A DNA stretch of 64,000 nucleotides from Treponema sp. (lineage in GTDB: Bacteria; Spirochaetota; Spirochaetia; Treponematales; Breznakiellaceae). A program made the translations under genes and the position numbers. The DNA lies in assembly GCA_009781635.1 (NCBI GenBank), contig WQXU01000001.1, forward strand, positions 124,001 through 188,000, given 5' to 3'. Below the pieces are notes generated by a model. It saw only the letters and a program-made list of their open reading frames with translations, was not told where the DNA came from and did no database searches. Numbering within the stretch: position 1 is the first letter of the stretch; every line of letters starts with the position of its first letter. Positions 16,871 to 26,454 of this stretch are shown here, piece after piece.

Positions 16871-19029
16871 TATCCTTCCTCTTCCGCGCTGTGCAAATAA
16901 TCACAGTCAGGATTTATGCAAACCTTGTGCGCGCCGTTTTTCTTGTCGTATTTTTCAACCATAAAAAATCCGCATTTCGGGCAATCCTGCTTTATCGGTT
17001 TAAAATGGCTTATAAAATCACAGTCAGGGTAATTCGTGCAGCCGTAGAATTCCTTGCCCCTGCCCTTGGTTTTTCTTGCAACCACATCGCCTTCGCATTT
17101 CGGGCATTTTGCAAGCGGAATTGATTTTGTATTGCGGCATTCGGGGAAGGCTGAACATGCAAGAAAAAATCCAAAACGTCCGAGTTTTTTTAAAAGAGGC
17201 TTTCCGCATTTTTCACAGGTATGCTCTGTCAGTTCATCCAGCGTCCCCTTGTAAGATTCTATTGTTTTACTGACTTCATCTACAGTTGTTTTAAACGGAT
17301 CCCAGAACTCTCTTATCATCTCCGGCCAGCTTACCCTGTTCTCTTCAACTTCATCCAGTTTTGTTTCCATGGAAGCTGTAAAATCCGCATCCACATAAAG
17401 CGGAAAATGTTCAACCAAAACTTCATATATCAGCTTTCCAAGAATGGTCGGCACAAGCTGTTTATTTGATCGCGTAACATAATACCTGTCCAGAAGCACA
17501 GAAATAATTGATGCGTAAGTTGATGGACGCCCGATGCCTTTTTCTTCCAGGGTACGGACAATTGTAGCGTCGGAGTACCGCGCAGGCCCCTGTGTAAAAT
17601 GCTGATCGCTTCTGAATTTTTCTACCTTTACTTTATCGCCGGTTTTTAAAGACGGATATGAGCCCTGATTTTCTTCTTTTGATGAAAGAAGTTTTAACGC
17701 TCTGTAAAAACCTTTTTCTATCAGCTTGGTGCCGGAAACCCGGAAGAGCCCCTCATCTTTTTCATTGTTCTGTTCTGCGATGACTTTAATGTCAACGCTT
17801 ACCGTTTTACTCTTTGCATTGTTCATCTGGCTTGAAACAAATCTTTCTCAGATAATCGTATACAAACGAAGCTGATCCTTTGTAAGATATTCCTTTATTG
17901 AATCGGGCGTATAATCTGTATATGTCGGCCTTATTGCCTCATGAGCATCCTGGGAGTTTTTACCAACCGTATATTCAACGGCCTTTTGCGGCAGCTCATT
18001 GGGAAAGTTTTTTGAAAGCCAGTTTCTTACATCTTCAAGCGCGGTATTTGATATGCGGACACTGTCTGTGCGCATATATGTTATAAGACCAACCCTTGAT
18101 GCGCCTATGGCAACACCTTCATAAAGCTGCTGCGCAACCTGCATTGTCTTGCGCGAAGTAAAACCAAGCCGGTTTGCCGCGGTTTGCTGTAACTGCGATG
18201 TTGTAAAGGGAGCTTTCGGGCGTATGGTTTTTTCCGTTTCACGGACATCAGAAACAAAACATTCGTTGTTTTGAATTTTTTCTATTATTGCTTTTACTTC
18301 AGCTTCATTTTTAAGATCCGGTTTGCTGTTGTTCCAAAGCACAAGCTGCGCTGTATAGGTGGTTTTACCTGATTTAAAATCAGCTTCCAAAGTCCAATAC
18401 TCTTCCGGAATAAAACTTTCAACTTCCTTTTCCCTCTCACAGATAAGACGCAGCGCAACCGACTGCACCCTTCCTGCAGAAAGTCCGTTTTTAACTTTCT
18501 TCCAGAGAAGCGGAGAAAGATTATAGCCTACAAGCCTGTCAAGCACACGGCGCGCCTTTTGCGCTGCAACTTTTGATTCGTCAATGCTGCGCGGATTTAA
18601 AACCGCATCATTTACAGCCTGAGGAGTAATTTCATTAAAACTTATGCGTTCTATCGGTACAAGTTCATTTTTTGCCGTAATTGCATTTCTAAGATGCCAG
18701 GCAATCGCTTCTCCCTCGCGGTCATTATCGCATGCAAGCAGAACCTTGCCTGATTTTTTTGCATCTGTCTGCAGTTCCTTCAGTATCTTCGCTCTCCCGC
18801 GTACAGTAATATATTCAGGTTCAAAATTGTGATCTACATCTATTGCTGTTCTGGATTTTGGAAGATCTATTAAATGCCCCATAGAAGCTTTTACATTGTA
18901 TGAGGCGCCTAGATATTTTTCTATTGTCTTAACCTTTCCCGGTGATTCAACAATAACAAGGATCTTTTTATCCTGCTTTGATGTTTTTTTTCTTTCTGCG
19001 CTTTTTTTTGCCGTTTTTTCTTTTGCCAT
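16870..19029 (-). CDS. topA: DNA topoisomerase I, interrupted by an in-frame TGA
   Basis: TopA relaxes negative supercoils. The frame runs 720 codons: TOPRIM motifs VIVESPGKVKTIEKYL and DNDREGEAIAWHL, the active Tyr in GLITYMRTDS, and three C-terminal Cys4 zinc ribbons (CEKC..., CPKC..., CPKC...). Codon 394 (17848-17850) is TGA in the context LYTII-stop-ERFVSSQM; other TopA proteins have Trp at that place. There is no frameshift: both sides are in one frame. The N-terminal part alone lacks part of the core and all zinc ribbons. Either a sequence error, a real nonsense mutation or readthrough is possible. The start at 19029 follows AAGGGA; an ATG at 19050 would lie inside dprA. Confidence 0.88.
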
Positions 19030-19039
19030 AATGCGTCCC

Positions 19040-20035
19040 TTAGATCTCAATTTTTAGAAAATTTGCCATTGAAGATACAAGCATGTCTTTTCCATGCAGC
19101 TCTTCTTTCTTTTCATAAGCATCATAAGCTGTATTCATATTCCATTTGTCAAGCACATCACATGATGAGTGAATTACTTCAGCTCCGTCATCTGCAAGTT
19201 TTATTGTTCCCTCTCTGTCAAACAAGTCTTTTTTAATTCCGCTGGAAGCAACAAAAAGATCCTTTCCCTGCTCAAGTGCAAATGCAGCAGTAATTAAAGC
19301 CCCTGATTTTTTCGGCGCTTCCACTACAAGTACGCTTCGTGAAAGCGCTGCAATGATTCTGTTTCTTGCAGGAAAGCTCCATTTACACGGACGAAAACCC
19401 GGAGGGTACTCTGAAATTACAGCTCCTCCGGAATCCAGTATTCTTTTTGCAAGAGGCCTGTTTGCAGAAGGATAAAATTCATCTATGCCGCAGCCAAGCA
19501 CCGCATATCCGGGAGCGCCGCCTATCAAATTACCGCGATGGGACATGGCGTCTATTCCAAGTGCAAGCCCTGAAATGACAGACACTCCGTTTCTTCCTAT
19601 GTTACCTGCAATTTTATAGGCCTGTTCTGCAGCCTGGGGGCTTGGTCTTCTTGTTCCAACCATGCCTAAAAGCGATTTCTCCGGATTTGGAAGAACGCCC
19701 CTGTAAAAAATGACAGGCGGAGGATCATATGTTTCCCTTAACAGGGGCGGATAATCTTCATCTGTCCATGATACCCATTTAAATGAGCGCACTTTGCATA
19801 TTGTATCGATACTGCCTGCTCTTTCGCAATACTCGCTTATATCCCAAAATGATTTTAATTGCCTGCCGATGATTTTTTCTATATCTTTCTTTGATTGTAT
19901 AAATAATTTCTCTTCGCTGTCAAACTCTGTGAGCAGCAGTATTTTTTCTGTAATTCTTAGTTCCGGCAAAAGAGAAATAATTAATGGAAGAAGAGAGCCT
20001 TCATTCCGGGAATTAATAATGTTCTTGTTATTCAT
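19040..20035 (-). CDS. dprA: DNA-processing protein DprA (Smf)
   Basis: DprA binds incoming single-stranded DNA and loads RecA during transformation. The Rossmann-like core shows LLGMVGTRRPSPQAAEQAYKI (shortened motif GTRRPSPQ), SGLALGIDAMSHRG, VLGCGIDEFYPSANRPL, PARNRIIAALSRSVLVVEA and KSGALITAAFALEQGKDLF. An N-terminal SAM-like part is present. Length 331 is normal. It overlaps the upstream TPR gene by 8 bases. Presence of dprA does not show competence, as it is near universal. Confidence 0.94.
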   Translation of the reverse strand: MNNKNIINSRNEGSLLPLIISLLPELRITEKILLLTEFDSEEKLFIQSKKDIEKIIGRQLKSFWDISEYCERAGSIDTICKVRSFKWVSWTDEDYPPLLRETYDPPPVIFYRGVLPNPEKSLLGMVGTRRPSPQAAEQAYKIAGNIGRNGVSVISGLALGIDAMSHRGNLIGGAPGYAVLGCGIDEFYPSANRPLAKRILDSGGAVISEYPPGFRPCKWSFPARNRIIAALSRSVLVVEAPKKSGALITAAFALEQGKDLFVASSGIKKDLFDREGTIKLADDGAEVIHSSCDVLDKWNMNTAYDAYEKKEELHGKDMLVSSMANFLKIEI

Positions 20036-20777
20036 ATAATAACCCCTGTATTAAATCCTTGTTTGCCCATGCTTCCAGTCTTATATTGCTGTCTTTTGTT
20101 CTTTCAATAATCCTGTCATAAATGTCATTCGCCCGCGAGTAATTTTCGATCATGAAATAAGCTCTTGCAAGGACGAACATCGCAGGTATATCTGAGGGCA
20201 GTATTTGCAAATAACGTTCAAGCTGAACGATTGCATCCAGGGGTCTGTCCAGCTCAAAAGCGTACAGTATGCCAAGGCCGTACATTGGCCTTGTATAGGT
20301 AGCTTCCAGTTCCAGCGCCCGTAAGAATGAATTTTCCGCCAGTCTAAAATAACGTTCTTTCTCCCTTTCAGAGTTAGCTGAAAATCCCACGACAGATTTT
20401 GCAACAGCTCCTGCGGAGATTCCGGTAAGATAATAGAGAGCCGGATCTTCTGTATTAAAAAATATTGCCCTTTCCAGAGCTGCAAGCGCATCGTTATGCA
20501 TACCCCTGTCCGCAAGCCTTGTCGCAAGAATCTTCCAGTAGACTCCCGTTTGCGCGCCTTCTCTTACATTTCTTTCAATTTGATCTTCATAAATTGCAAT
20601 TGCCTGCTTCAAACCCTCTATTGTTTCAGGAGGGCCTCCGCGGGGGCTGAACTCCGCGACACGTTTTAACAGTTCCCTGTTCTGCCTTGCGCTTCCGCTT
20701 TGATAAATAAAATATATAAGGCATCCTGCAGCGGATAAAATGAGAACGGCAATTATAACTTCTTTTAGTTTTTTCAT
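20028..20777 (-). CDS. Membrane-anchored tetratricopeptide-repeat protein
   Basis: The 249-residue protein starts with a membrane anchor (about 8-27, VIIAVLILSAAGCLIYFIY) and then has TPR-like helical pairs: YWKILATRLADRGMHNDALAALERAIFFN, ENSFLRALELEATYTRPMYGLGILYAFEL and IPAMFVLARAYFMIENYSRANDIYDRII-type units. TPR proteins scaffold complexes; no specific function can be assigned. It sits between xerD and dprA and overlaps both slightly (4 and 8 bases), so it is part of the same transcript. Confidence 0.8.
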   Translation of the reverse strand: MKKLKEVIIAVLILSAAGCLIYFIYQSGSARQNRELLKRVAEFSPRGGPPETIEGLKQAIAIYEDQIERNVREGAQTGVYWKILATRLADRGMHNDALAALERAIFFNTEDPALYYLTGISAGAVAKSVVGFSANSEREKERYFRLAENSFLRALELEATYTRPMYGLGILYAFELDRPLDAIVQLERYLQILPSDIPAMFVLARAYFMIENYSRANDIYDRIIERTKDSNIRLEAWANKDLIQGLLYE

Positions 20778-21688
20778 TTTAATCCCATTCCCTGTGTTTT
20801 TAATTTCGGAAGATACATGCGGTGGTTTTCCCGCAAGACAGCGGTATTAACATGCGTATAAATCTGGGTAGTAGAGAGATCCGCATGCCCTAAAAGTTCC
20901 TGAACAGTTCTTAAATCCGCTCCCCCTTTCAGCAAGCCTGTTGCAAAACTGTGCCGTAATGCGTGAATATGCGATGAAGTCCCCGCAATTAAGGCGTATT
21001 TTGAGTAATTCTTCCATATGCCTTTTCTGGAAAGCCGCTTTCCGTTTCTGCTTATAAAAAGCGCCTGAGTTCTGTTTGCTTTTCCTGCAAGTTTGGGGCG
21101 CGTAAATCCAATATACTGCTTTAATTGAAACGCCGCTTCTTTTCCAAATAATACAAGACGTTCCTTATTTCCCTTCCCTCTTACTTTTCCAACTCCGCTT
21201 TCAATATCTATATCACCGATATTAAGAGATGCTGCTTCCGATACCCGAAGTCCTGCAGAATAAATCAGTTCAAACAAGCATCTGTCCCGGCTTCCTCCGG
21301 GTTTTTTAATATCTATTTTATCCAGAAGCTCTTCTATTATGTCTGCGTCCATTACTTCCGGCAGATTCATACTGCGTTTTGGAATTTCAAGTATATCCGC
21401 AGGATTGTTATTAACAAGTCTTTCATCCCGGGCAAATCTGAAAAAGGATCTGAGAGCAGAAATTATTTTTGCAATAGAGCGTGAATTGATTCTGCCGTTA
21501 TCGTGTCTGTATGACAAGTATGAAGAGAGGCAGAGTACATCAGCTTTTTCAAGAGGTATTTTTCTTTCGTCAAGAAAATCAAGAAAGTTTTTTATTTCAA
21601 GACGATAGCAATCCTTTGTCAGTATTGAAAGACGCTCTATTGCAATAAGCCGGGAACTAAATCTTGTTAAAATTATTTCTTTATCCAA
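20774..21688 (-). CDS. xerD: Tyrosine recombinase, XerD-like
   Basis: Site-specific recombinase of 304 residues, the usual XerC/D size. The N-terminal core-binding domain covers about 1-100; the catalytic residues are Arg in YSAGLRVSEAASL, Lys in GKGNKERLVLF, HxxR in [11 protein letters not shown], and His/Tyr in LGHADLSTTQIYTH. It starts one base after the ftsZ stop region, so it would be co-expressed with septation genes, which fits a role in dimer resolution at the septum. XerC/XerD naming of the two copies is provisional. Confidence 0.9.
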   Translation of the reverse strand: MDKEIILTRFSSRLIAIERLSILTKDCYRLEIKNFLDFLDERKIPLEKADVLCLSSYLSYRHDNGRINSRSIAKIISALRSFFRFARDERLVNNNPADILEIPKRSMNLPEVMDADIIEELLDKIDIKKPGGSRDRCLFELIYSAGLRVSEAASLNIGDIDIESGVGKVRGKGNKERLVLFGKEAAFQLKQYIGFTRPKLAGKANRTQALFISRNGKRLSRKGIWKNYSKYALIAGTSSHIHALRHSFATGLLKGGADLRTVQELLGHADLSTTQIYTHVNTAVLRENHRMYLPKLKTQGMGLK

Positions 21689-21689
21689 A

Positions 21690-23030
21690 TTAACACCCTT
21701 GCACCGCTTCTACAGCCTGTTTTTCTTCAGTATGGAAATTGTGTTTTCTTATCACAGACGGGACATCCAAATCATCCTGATATTCCCTTTGCGGCAGATA
21801 TGAAAGGTATTCCGGCCTTTTTGTCTTTTCTACCATTCTGACATATTCATTGTAGTCAATGAAATCAGAGTCTGCTATTTTTACAGGAGCAGCCTTTGGC
21901 GTATCTGTATAACGGCCTTCCTTAAAACCTGTAGCAATGACTGTTATGCGAATACTGTTTTCCAGTTCAGGATCGATACGAAGCCCCTGAATAATATGAG
22001 CTTCAGAATCGCATTTTTCCTTTATTGATTTGACAATACTCTGGATTTCAACCATTGTTATATCCTCAGGGCCTGCGATATTAATAAGTATCCCTGTAGC
22101 TCCTTCTATACATGTATCTTCAAGAAGGGGATTGTCAATTGCATTTGTAACCGCAGCCATTGCGCGGTTGTCGCCGGTTCCAAATCCAATACCCATTAAT
22201 GCATCACCCTTGCCTTTCATAATTGTTTCAATATCTGCAAAGTCGGTATTCTGAAATCCTGTTTCTGTTATAAGCTCGGATATTCCCTGCACTCCCCTGC
22301 AAAGAACTTCATCCGCCATAAGAAACGCTTTATTCCAGGTTGTTGTATTATCTACTATTTTAAAGAGGTGCTGGTTCGGAATGACAATTAATGTATCTAC
22401 TTCTTTCCTGAGTTTTGCAATTCCCTCTTCGGCAAGTCTCATTTTATAACGTCCTTCAAAATCAAAAGGAGTTGTAACAACTGCAACTGTAAGAGCGCCA
22501 AGCTGCTTTGCGATTTTTGCAATAACCGGAGCAGATCCGGTTCCTGTCCCGCCGCCCATTCCGGCTGTTATAAAAACCATATCTGCGCCTTTTAAGGCCT
22601 CCGCAATTGCAACCTGATCTTCAAGCGCAGCGCGTTCTCCCTTCTCCGGAATGCCTCCGGCTCCGCGTCCGCCGGTCACTTCTGTGCCGATTTGCACTTT
22701 GACTTCCGCCATACTCTTCTTGTTAAGATCCTGTATGTCTGTGTTTAATGCAATAAATTCCACTCCGCTTAAGTTTGCCTCGATCATCCGGTTTAATGCA
22801 TTGCCGCCTCCGCCGCCTGCGGATATTACCTTTATAATAGCAGGCACATCCTTTTTTACATGACTCTCCCTTCTCACCGAATTGGTTACATTTGCAAACT
22901 CCTGCGGCTTGAACTGAAGTACCCTTGATACTTCAACACCCTCAAGCCCGCATGCTGCATGCAGTTGCTGCTTGACTCTCAAAGCCTCCTCAAGACCACT
23001 CTTAAGTTCACGTACTGATGAAACATTCAT
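21690..23030 (-). CDS. ftsZ: Cell-division GTPase FtsZ
   Basis: FtsZ polymerises into the Z ring. The tubulin signature [13 protein letters not shown] is at about 157-169, with [17 protein letters not shown] at 71-87, [15 protein letters not shown], and a C-terminal interaction peptide [11 protein letters not shown]. Unusual points: about 60 extra residues precede the GTPase core, the first glycine loop reads [10 protein letters not shown] rather than GVGGGGNNAV, and 17 residues follow the conserved C-terminal peptide. Length is 446. The ATG follows GGGGGGAG. It is separated from ftsA by 99 bases holding a hairpin. Confidence 0.95.
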   Translation of the reverse strand: MNVSSVRELKSGLEEALRVKQQLHAACGLEGVEVSRVLQFKPQEFANVTNSVRRESHVKKDVPAIIKVISAGGGGGNALNRMIEANLSGVEFIALNTDIQDLNKKSMAEVKVQIGTEVTGGRGAGGIPEKGERAALEDQVAIAEALKGADMVFITAGMGGGTGTGSAPVIAKIAKQLGALTVAVVTTPFDFEGRYKMRLAEEGIAKLRKEVDTLIVIPNQHLFKIVDNTTTWNKAFLMADEVLCRGVQGISELITETGFQNTDFADIETIMKGKGDALMGIGFGTGDNRAMAAVTNAIDNPLLEDTCIEGATGILINIAGPEDITMVEIQSIVKSIKEKCDSEAHIIQGLRIDPELENSIRITVIATGFKEGRYTDTPKAAPVKIADSDFIDYNEYVRMVEKTKRPEYLSYLPQREYQDDLDVPSVIRKHNFHTEEKQAVEAVQGC

Positions 23031-23078
23031 TTAAAACTCCCCCCCAAATTTTATATCTTTAATTGCCCTACTATTTAA

Positions 23079-23116
23079 AAGGTTTTAGTCTAATGATTTA
23101 CCTGACATAAAACCTT
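23079..23116 (-). other. Intergenic hairpin between ftsA and ftsZ
   Basis: On the minus strand AAGGTTTTA-T-GTC (23116-23104) pairs with GAC-TAAAACCTT (23090-23079) around a 13-base loop, followed by TTTTAAAT. It may be a partial terminator or processing site that sets the FtsZ:FtsA ratio; ftsZ has a strong own RBS after it. The T-run is short, so termination would be incomplete. Confidence 0.45.
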
Positions 23117-23129
23117 ATTAAACCCAATA

Positions 23130-24401
23130 CTAAAAAAACTCCTCTTTTAACCATGATTTTAATTTATCAATAATGGCGCCGCTTTTTTTATCACCCTGAC
23201 GCAATTCTGATTTTCTCTCTGAGTCATCCATATTTGTCCTTTTTAAACCTTCAAGCGCAAGCCCGACGACAGTGGCATAAGACGGGTTGCGGTAATCTTC
23301 TGCAAGCCCTCCCAATTCATAAGTTGGCATGGGACTGCCAAGCCTTGACGGTAATTTAAGGATACTGTTTGCAAGTTCTACAACGCCTGCAAGCTGCGCT
23401 GTACCTCCCGTCAGCACTACACCTCCTCCGAGCGGACGCGGAAGATTTAATGTATCAAGATGCTGTTTAACAAGTTTAAAAATTTCTTCCATTCTTGGTT
23501 TTATAATTGCAAGTATCTGGGATCTTGGTATAGACATGGGTGGCCTTCCGCCTACGCCGGGCACAATAACAGTATCGTCATCGTCGAGTAATGAATCCCA
23601 GCAGCAGCCTGCGTCTATTTTAATTTTTTCCGCATTTTCCATGGAAATATTTTTTATAATGGAAATGTCGCTTGTTACCTGGGTTCCGCCCGCTGCAATT
23701 GTATATGTTGAATACGGAGTACCGTCTATGTATACAAGCGCATCTGTTGTTCCGCCTCCAAGATCCAGCAGCATAACGCCAAGCTCCATTTCTTCCGTTG
23801 TAAGCGCAGCTCTGCCCGCCGCAAGCGTTTGCAGGATAAGTTCATTAACTCTGAATCCGGCGCGATTAACGCACTTAATAAGGTTCTGCGCTCCTGTTAC
23901 GGTGCATGTAATAATATGCACTTCTGATTCAAGCCGTACGCCAATCATGTCCATGGGATTTCTTATCCCTTTTTGATCATCAACTTTATAATTTTGCGGT
24001 ATCACTTCCAGTATCTGCCTGTCGGTCGGTATAACCACCGCTTTTGCAGCTTCTATTACACGATCAATATCTTCCTGGCCTATTTCCCTTTCTCTTGCAT
24101 CGCGTTTTTTTCCTGAAACTCCGACAACACCGCGTGAGTTTATTCCGTTTATATGGTTTCCGCCGATACCTGTCCAGCAGTCAACAACTTCAAGGCCGCT
24201 CATCATCTCTGCATCTTCAATCGCTGCCGATATTGCGCGTACAGTAGCTTCGATGTTTACAACAACGCCCTTTCTTAATCCTGTGGACTGACGCTCTCCC
24301 AATCCGATAATTTTCAAGCTGCCGTCCGCGTCGCGTTCACAGATAATGACGCGCACATATGTAGAACCAATATCCAGAGACGCAATAATTTGATTACTCA
24401 T
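23130..24401 (-). CDS. ftsA: Cell-division protein FtsA
   Basis: This actin-like ATPase tethers FtsZ to the membrane. Motifs are SLDIGSTYVRVIICE (phosphate 1), LGVMLLDLGGGTTDALVYIDG (phosphate 2), and GVVLTGGTAQLAGVVELA (adenosine). The C-terminal amphipathic helix IDKLKSWLKEEFF is the membrane-targeting sequence. The start is taken as ATG at 24401 (MSNQII), five bases after AGAGG, rather than a TTG 15 bases upstream. Length 423 is normal. Confidence 0.94.
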   Translation of the reverse strand: MSNQIIASLDIGSTYVRVIICERDADGSLKIIGLGERQSTGLRKGVVVNIEATVRAISAAIEDAEMMSGLEVVDCWTGIGGNHINGINSRGVVGVSGKKRDAREREIGQEDIDRVIEAAKAVVIPTDRQILEVIPQNYKVDDQKGIRNPMDMIGVRLESEVHIITCTVTGAQNLIKCVNRAGFRVNELILQTLAAGRAALTTEEMELGVMLLDLGGGTTDALVYIDGTPYSTYTIAAGGTQVTSDISIIKNISMENAEKIKIDAGCCWDSLLDDDDTVIVPGVGGRPPMSIPRSQILAIIKPRMEEIFKLVKQHLDTLNLPRPLGGGVVLTGGTAQLAGVVELANSILKLPSRLGSPMPTYELGGLAEDYRNPSYATVVGLALEGLKRTNMDDSERKSELRQGDKKSGAIIDKLKSWLKEEFF

Positions 24402-24437
24402 AACAACCTCTGCCAAAGACAGTTAAATTATTTTTTC

Positions 24438-25277
24438 TCATAAGGATTGCTCCTTTACCTGATATGAACCTATAATTGATCTGAAATCTATCTCATTTGG
24501 TTTATTTATATCTTTTTCAAGCACATTAAGCATTACAAGCATATACCTTAAAGTATGTTCTGTAAGATTATTTTCAATTCTGACCCTGATGGAACTGTGA
24601 ACCGGAAAAACAACAAGATCAAATCCGTCCCATGCCTTGCGTTCAATGCGTATTTCTGAAATTGCAGATAACAATTCCGGTGATGTCCGCGCCATTTCAC
24701 AGAGATTTTTTACAAGCGGAACCAGCGCGGAAGGAAGGCGCATGTTAAGCCTTACGTTTTCTATTCCCGCAAGAACAGGCAGATTCATATTTTCAAGCGA
24801 GGCGCTGTCTCCTATTTTGAAAAACACCCCATTTCTGTCAACATACACCGGAACCTGCCTGGAATTTATATTTGTCAGCGTAACAGCCGCAGCTTCGCGC
24901 GGATTAAGGAATATGGACAATCTGTCAGGAAATCTTTTAATTACAACTGCCGATTCTACAAGAAGATGAGAAGAAAGCCTGTCGCGGATCTCATTAACGT
25001 TAGCTGTAATGTAAGAAGAAGTTTCGTTGATTCCGGCCAGGGAAAGAGCTTCCGCGCGCTGAATGCCTGCAAATCCGTGGACTTCTACAGTGGAAAACGG
25101 AATAAAAGGGCTTACTCCAAAAAGCCAGATTAACTGCGCGGTAAAAATTACCAAAACTATGACAAGAAGTTTTTTTAGGCCTTTTTCGATTCTACCTGCA
25201 GGGCGCTTCGCTGTTAATGAGGATTTCTTTTTCATATCTATATTTTCGCAGTCCATATAATAATAATCGCTACTCAT
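24438..25277 (-). CDS. ftsQ: Cell-division protein FtsQ/DivIB
   Basis: A bitopic septum protein: a basic cytoplasmic start, one membrane segment (LLVIVLVIFTAQLIWLFG), then a POTRA-like domain beginning FIPFSTVEVHGFAGIQRAEALSLAGI and the FtsQ region with SIFLNPREAAAVTLTN and VYVDRNGVFFKIGD. The start at 25277 (MSSDYYY) is chosen because GGAGG lies seven bases upstream; it overlaps ftsW by 8 bases. Position between ftsW and ftsA is the usual one. Confidence 0.88.
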   Translation of the reverse strand: MSSDYYYMDCENIDMKKKSSLTAKRPAGRIEKGLKKLLVIVLVIFTAQLIWLFGVSPFIPFSTVEVHGFAGIQRAEALSLAGINETSSYITANVNEIRDRLSSHLLVESAVVIKRFPDRLSIFLNPREAAAVTLTNINSRQVPVYVDRNGVFFKIGDSASLENMNLPVLAGIENVRLNMRLPSALVPLVKNLCEMARTSPELLSAISEIRIERKAWDGFDLVVFPVHSSIRVRIENNLTEHTLRYMLVMLNVLEKDINKPNEIDFRSIIGSYQVKEQSL

Positions 25278-26445
25278 CTTCATCCTCCGAATTGTCATAA
25301 ACTGCATCTACCATGCATCCGCCTGCATTTAATCCGTTTTTTCTTGCGATATTCGCAATAAGCCCGACGCTTGCAAGCGTTGTTAAAAGCGAGGAGCCGC
25401 CTGCAGAAAAGAAGGGAAGCGGAATTCCTGTCGCAGGCAGCGCGCCGCAGACTACCGCAGTATTTAAAAGCGTCTGCGAAACTATCATTGTTGTTAACCC
25501 TGCCGCCAATAACCTTCCAAAAACAGTTTTACTTTTTATTGCGGCTCTGTATCCAAGAACCGAAAACACTGCAAAGAGTGTAAAAAATAAAAGTATACCT
25601 ATAAATCCTGTTTCTTCGACATATGCGCTGAAAATAAAATCTGAATGTATTTCAGGAATGCTCGCTATTTTACGCGTACCTTCTCCAATTCCTTTGCCGA
25701 AGAAACCGCTTGATATAATCGCATCCCGGCTGGCGTTAACCTGAAAACCAGCGCCCATGGGATCCCACTCCGGCCTTAGAAAACTTACAAGACGTCTTAC
25801 CCTATGTTCCTTTGTAAATACCAAAAGCGCTGAAACAGGAATTGTTATTATAATCGCTGCAAAAAAGTATCTGTATTTTATTCCGGCAATAAAAAAGATA
25901 ATTATTACATTAAAAATTATAAATACAGCAGTAGAAAAATTATTCTGCATGTATATTAAGGCAAAGAATACGCCCGTTGTAAAAACAGGAGTTAAAATAC
26001 CCGAATAAAAATTATCAAGAGCATGGGCTTTTTTATCCATATAGTGCGCCAGATAAAGTGGAAGTACAAACTTTACAGCCTCTGAAGGCTGGTATGAAAG
26101 CGTGCCGATTTCTATCCAGCGGGATGCACCGTAACGTTCTACTCCGATGCCGGGAACGCCTGTTAAAATACACAGACCGGCCGTTAAAATTAAAAACAGC
26201 AAAGTGAATTTTCTTAAGATTTCAAGATTGATATGTGAAAATAAAAAAAACAGCGCTATTGAAATTATTGAATATACAAGCTGCCTTGCAATAAGATAAT
26301 TACCGTTATTAAAAAAGCGGGATGCAAAAGAATATGATGCAGAGTACAGCGTAACAAGACCTGTTCCCAAAAGCAGAATTACGCAGAAATAAAAGAGATG
26401 AACATTTTTTTTGTTTTGCGTTCTTTCTACATCAAACTGATACAT
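25270..26445 (-). CDS. ftsW: Septal peptidoglycan polymerase FtsW (SEDS family)
   Basis: A ten-span membrane protein of 391 residues. SEDS signatures include GVERYGASRWIEIGTLSYQPSEAVKFVLPLYLAHYM, NNFSTAVFIIFNVIIIFFIAG-like segments, and near the end ALPATGIPLPFFSAGGSSLLTTLASVGLI, each typical of FtsW/RodA. SEDS proteins polymerise glycan strands from lipid II together with a class B PBP. Position after mraY and before ftsQ supports FtsW rather than RodA. An acidic tail (DNSEDEDE) ends it. Confidence 0.93.
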   Translation of the reverse strand: MYQFDVERTQNKKNVHLFYFCVILLLGTGLVTLYSASYSFASRFFNNGNYLIARQLVYSIISIALFFLFSHINLEILRKFTLLFLILTAGLCILTGVPGIGVERYGASRWIEIGTLSYQPSEAVKFVLPLYLAHYMDKKAHALDNFYSGILTPVFTTGVFFALIYMQNNFSTAVFIIFNVIIIFFIAGIKYRYFFAAIIITIPVSALLVFTKEHRVRRLVSFLRPEWDPMGAGFQVNASRDAIISSGFFGKGIGEGTRKIASIPEIHSDFIFSAYVEETGFIGILLFFTLFAVFSVLGYRAAIKSKTVFGRLLAAGLTTMIVSQTLLNTAVVCGALPATGIPLPFFSAGGSSLLTTLASVGLIANIARKNGLNAGGCMVDAVYDNSEDEDE

Positions 26446-26454
26446 TCTCTTTCC

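Noticed and set aside
17848-17850. TGA read as Trp by an alternative code, or as selenocysteine
   Set aside because: TGA ends hslV and both ABC genes, so it is a stop here; selenocysteine at a structural Trp of TopA has no precedent I know and no SECIS-like hairpin was evident right after it.
16870-19050. Two separate genes for topoisomerase halves
   Set aside because: Both open frames are in the same frame, separated by a single TGA and seven further codons that match TopA; this is one gene with an internal stop.
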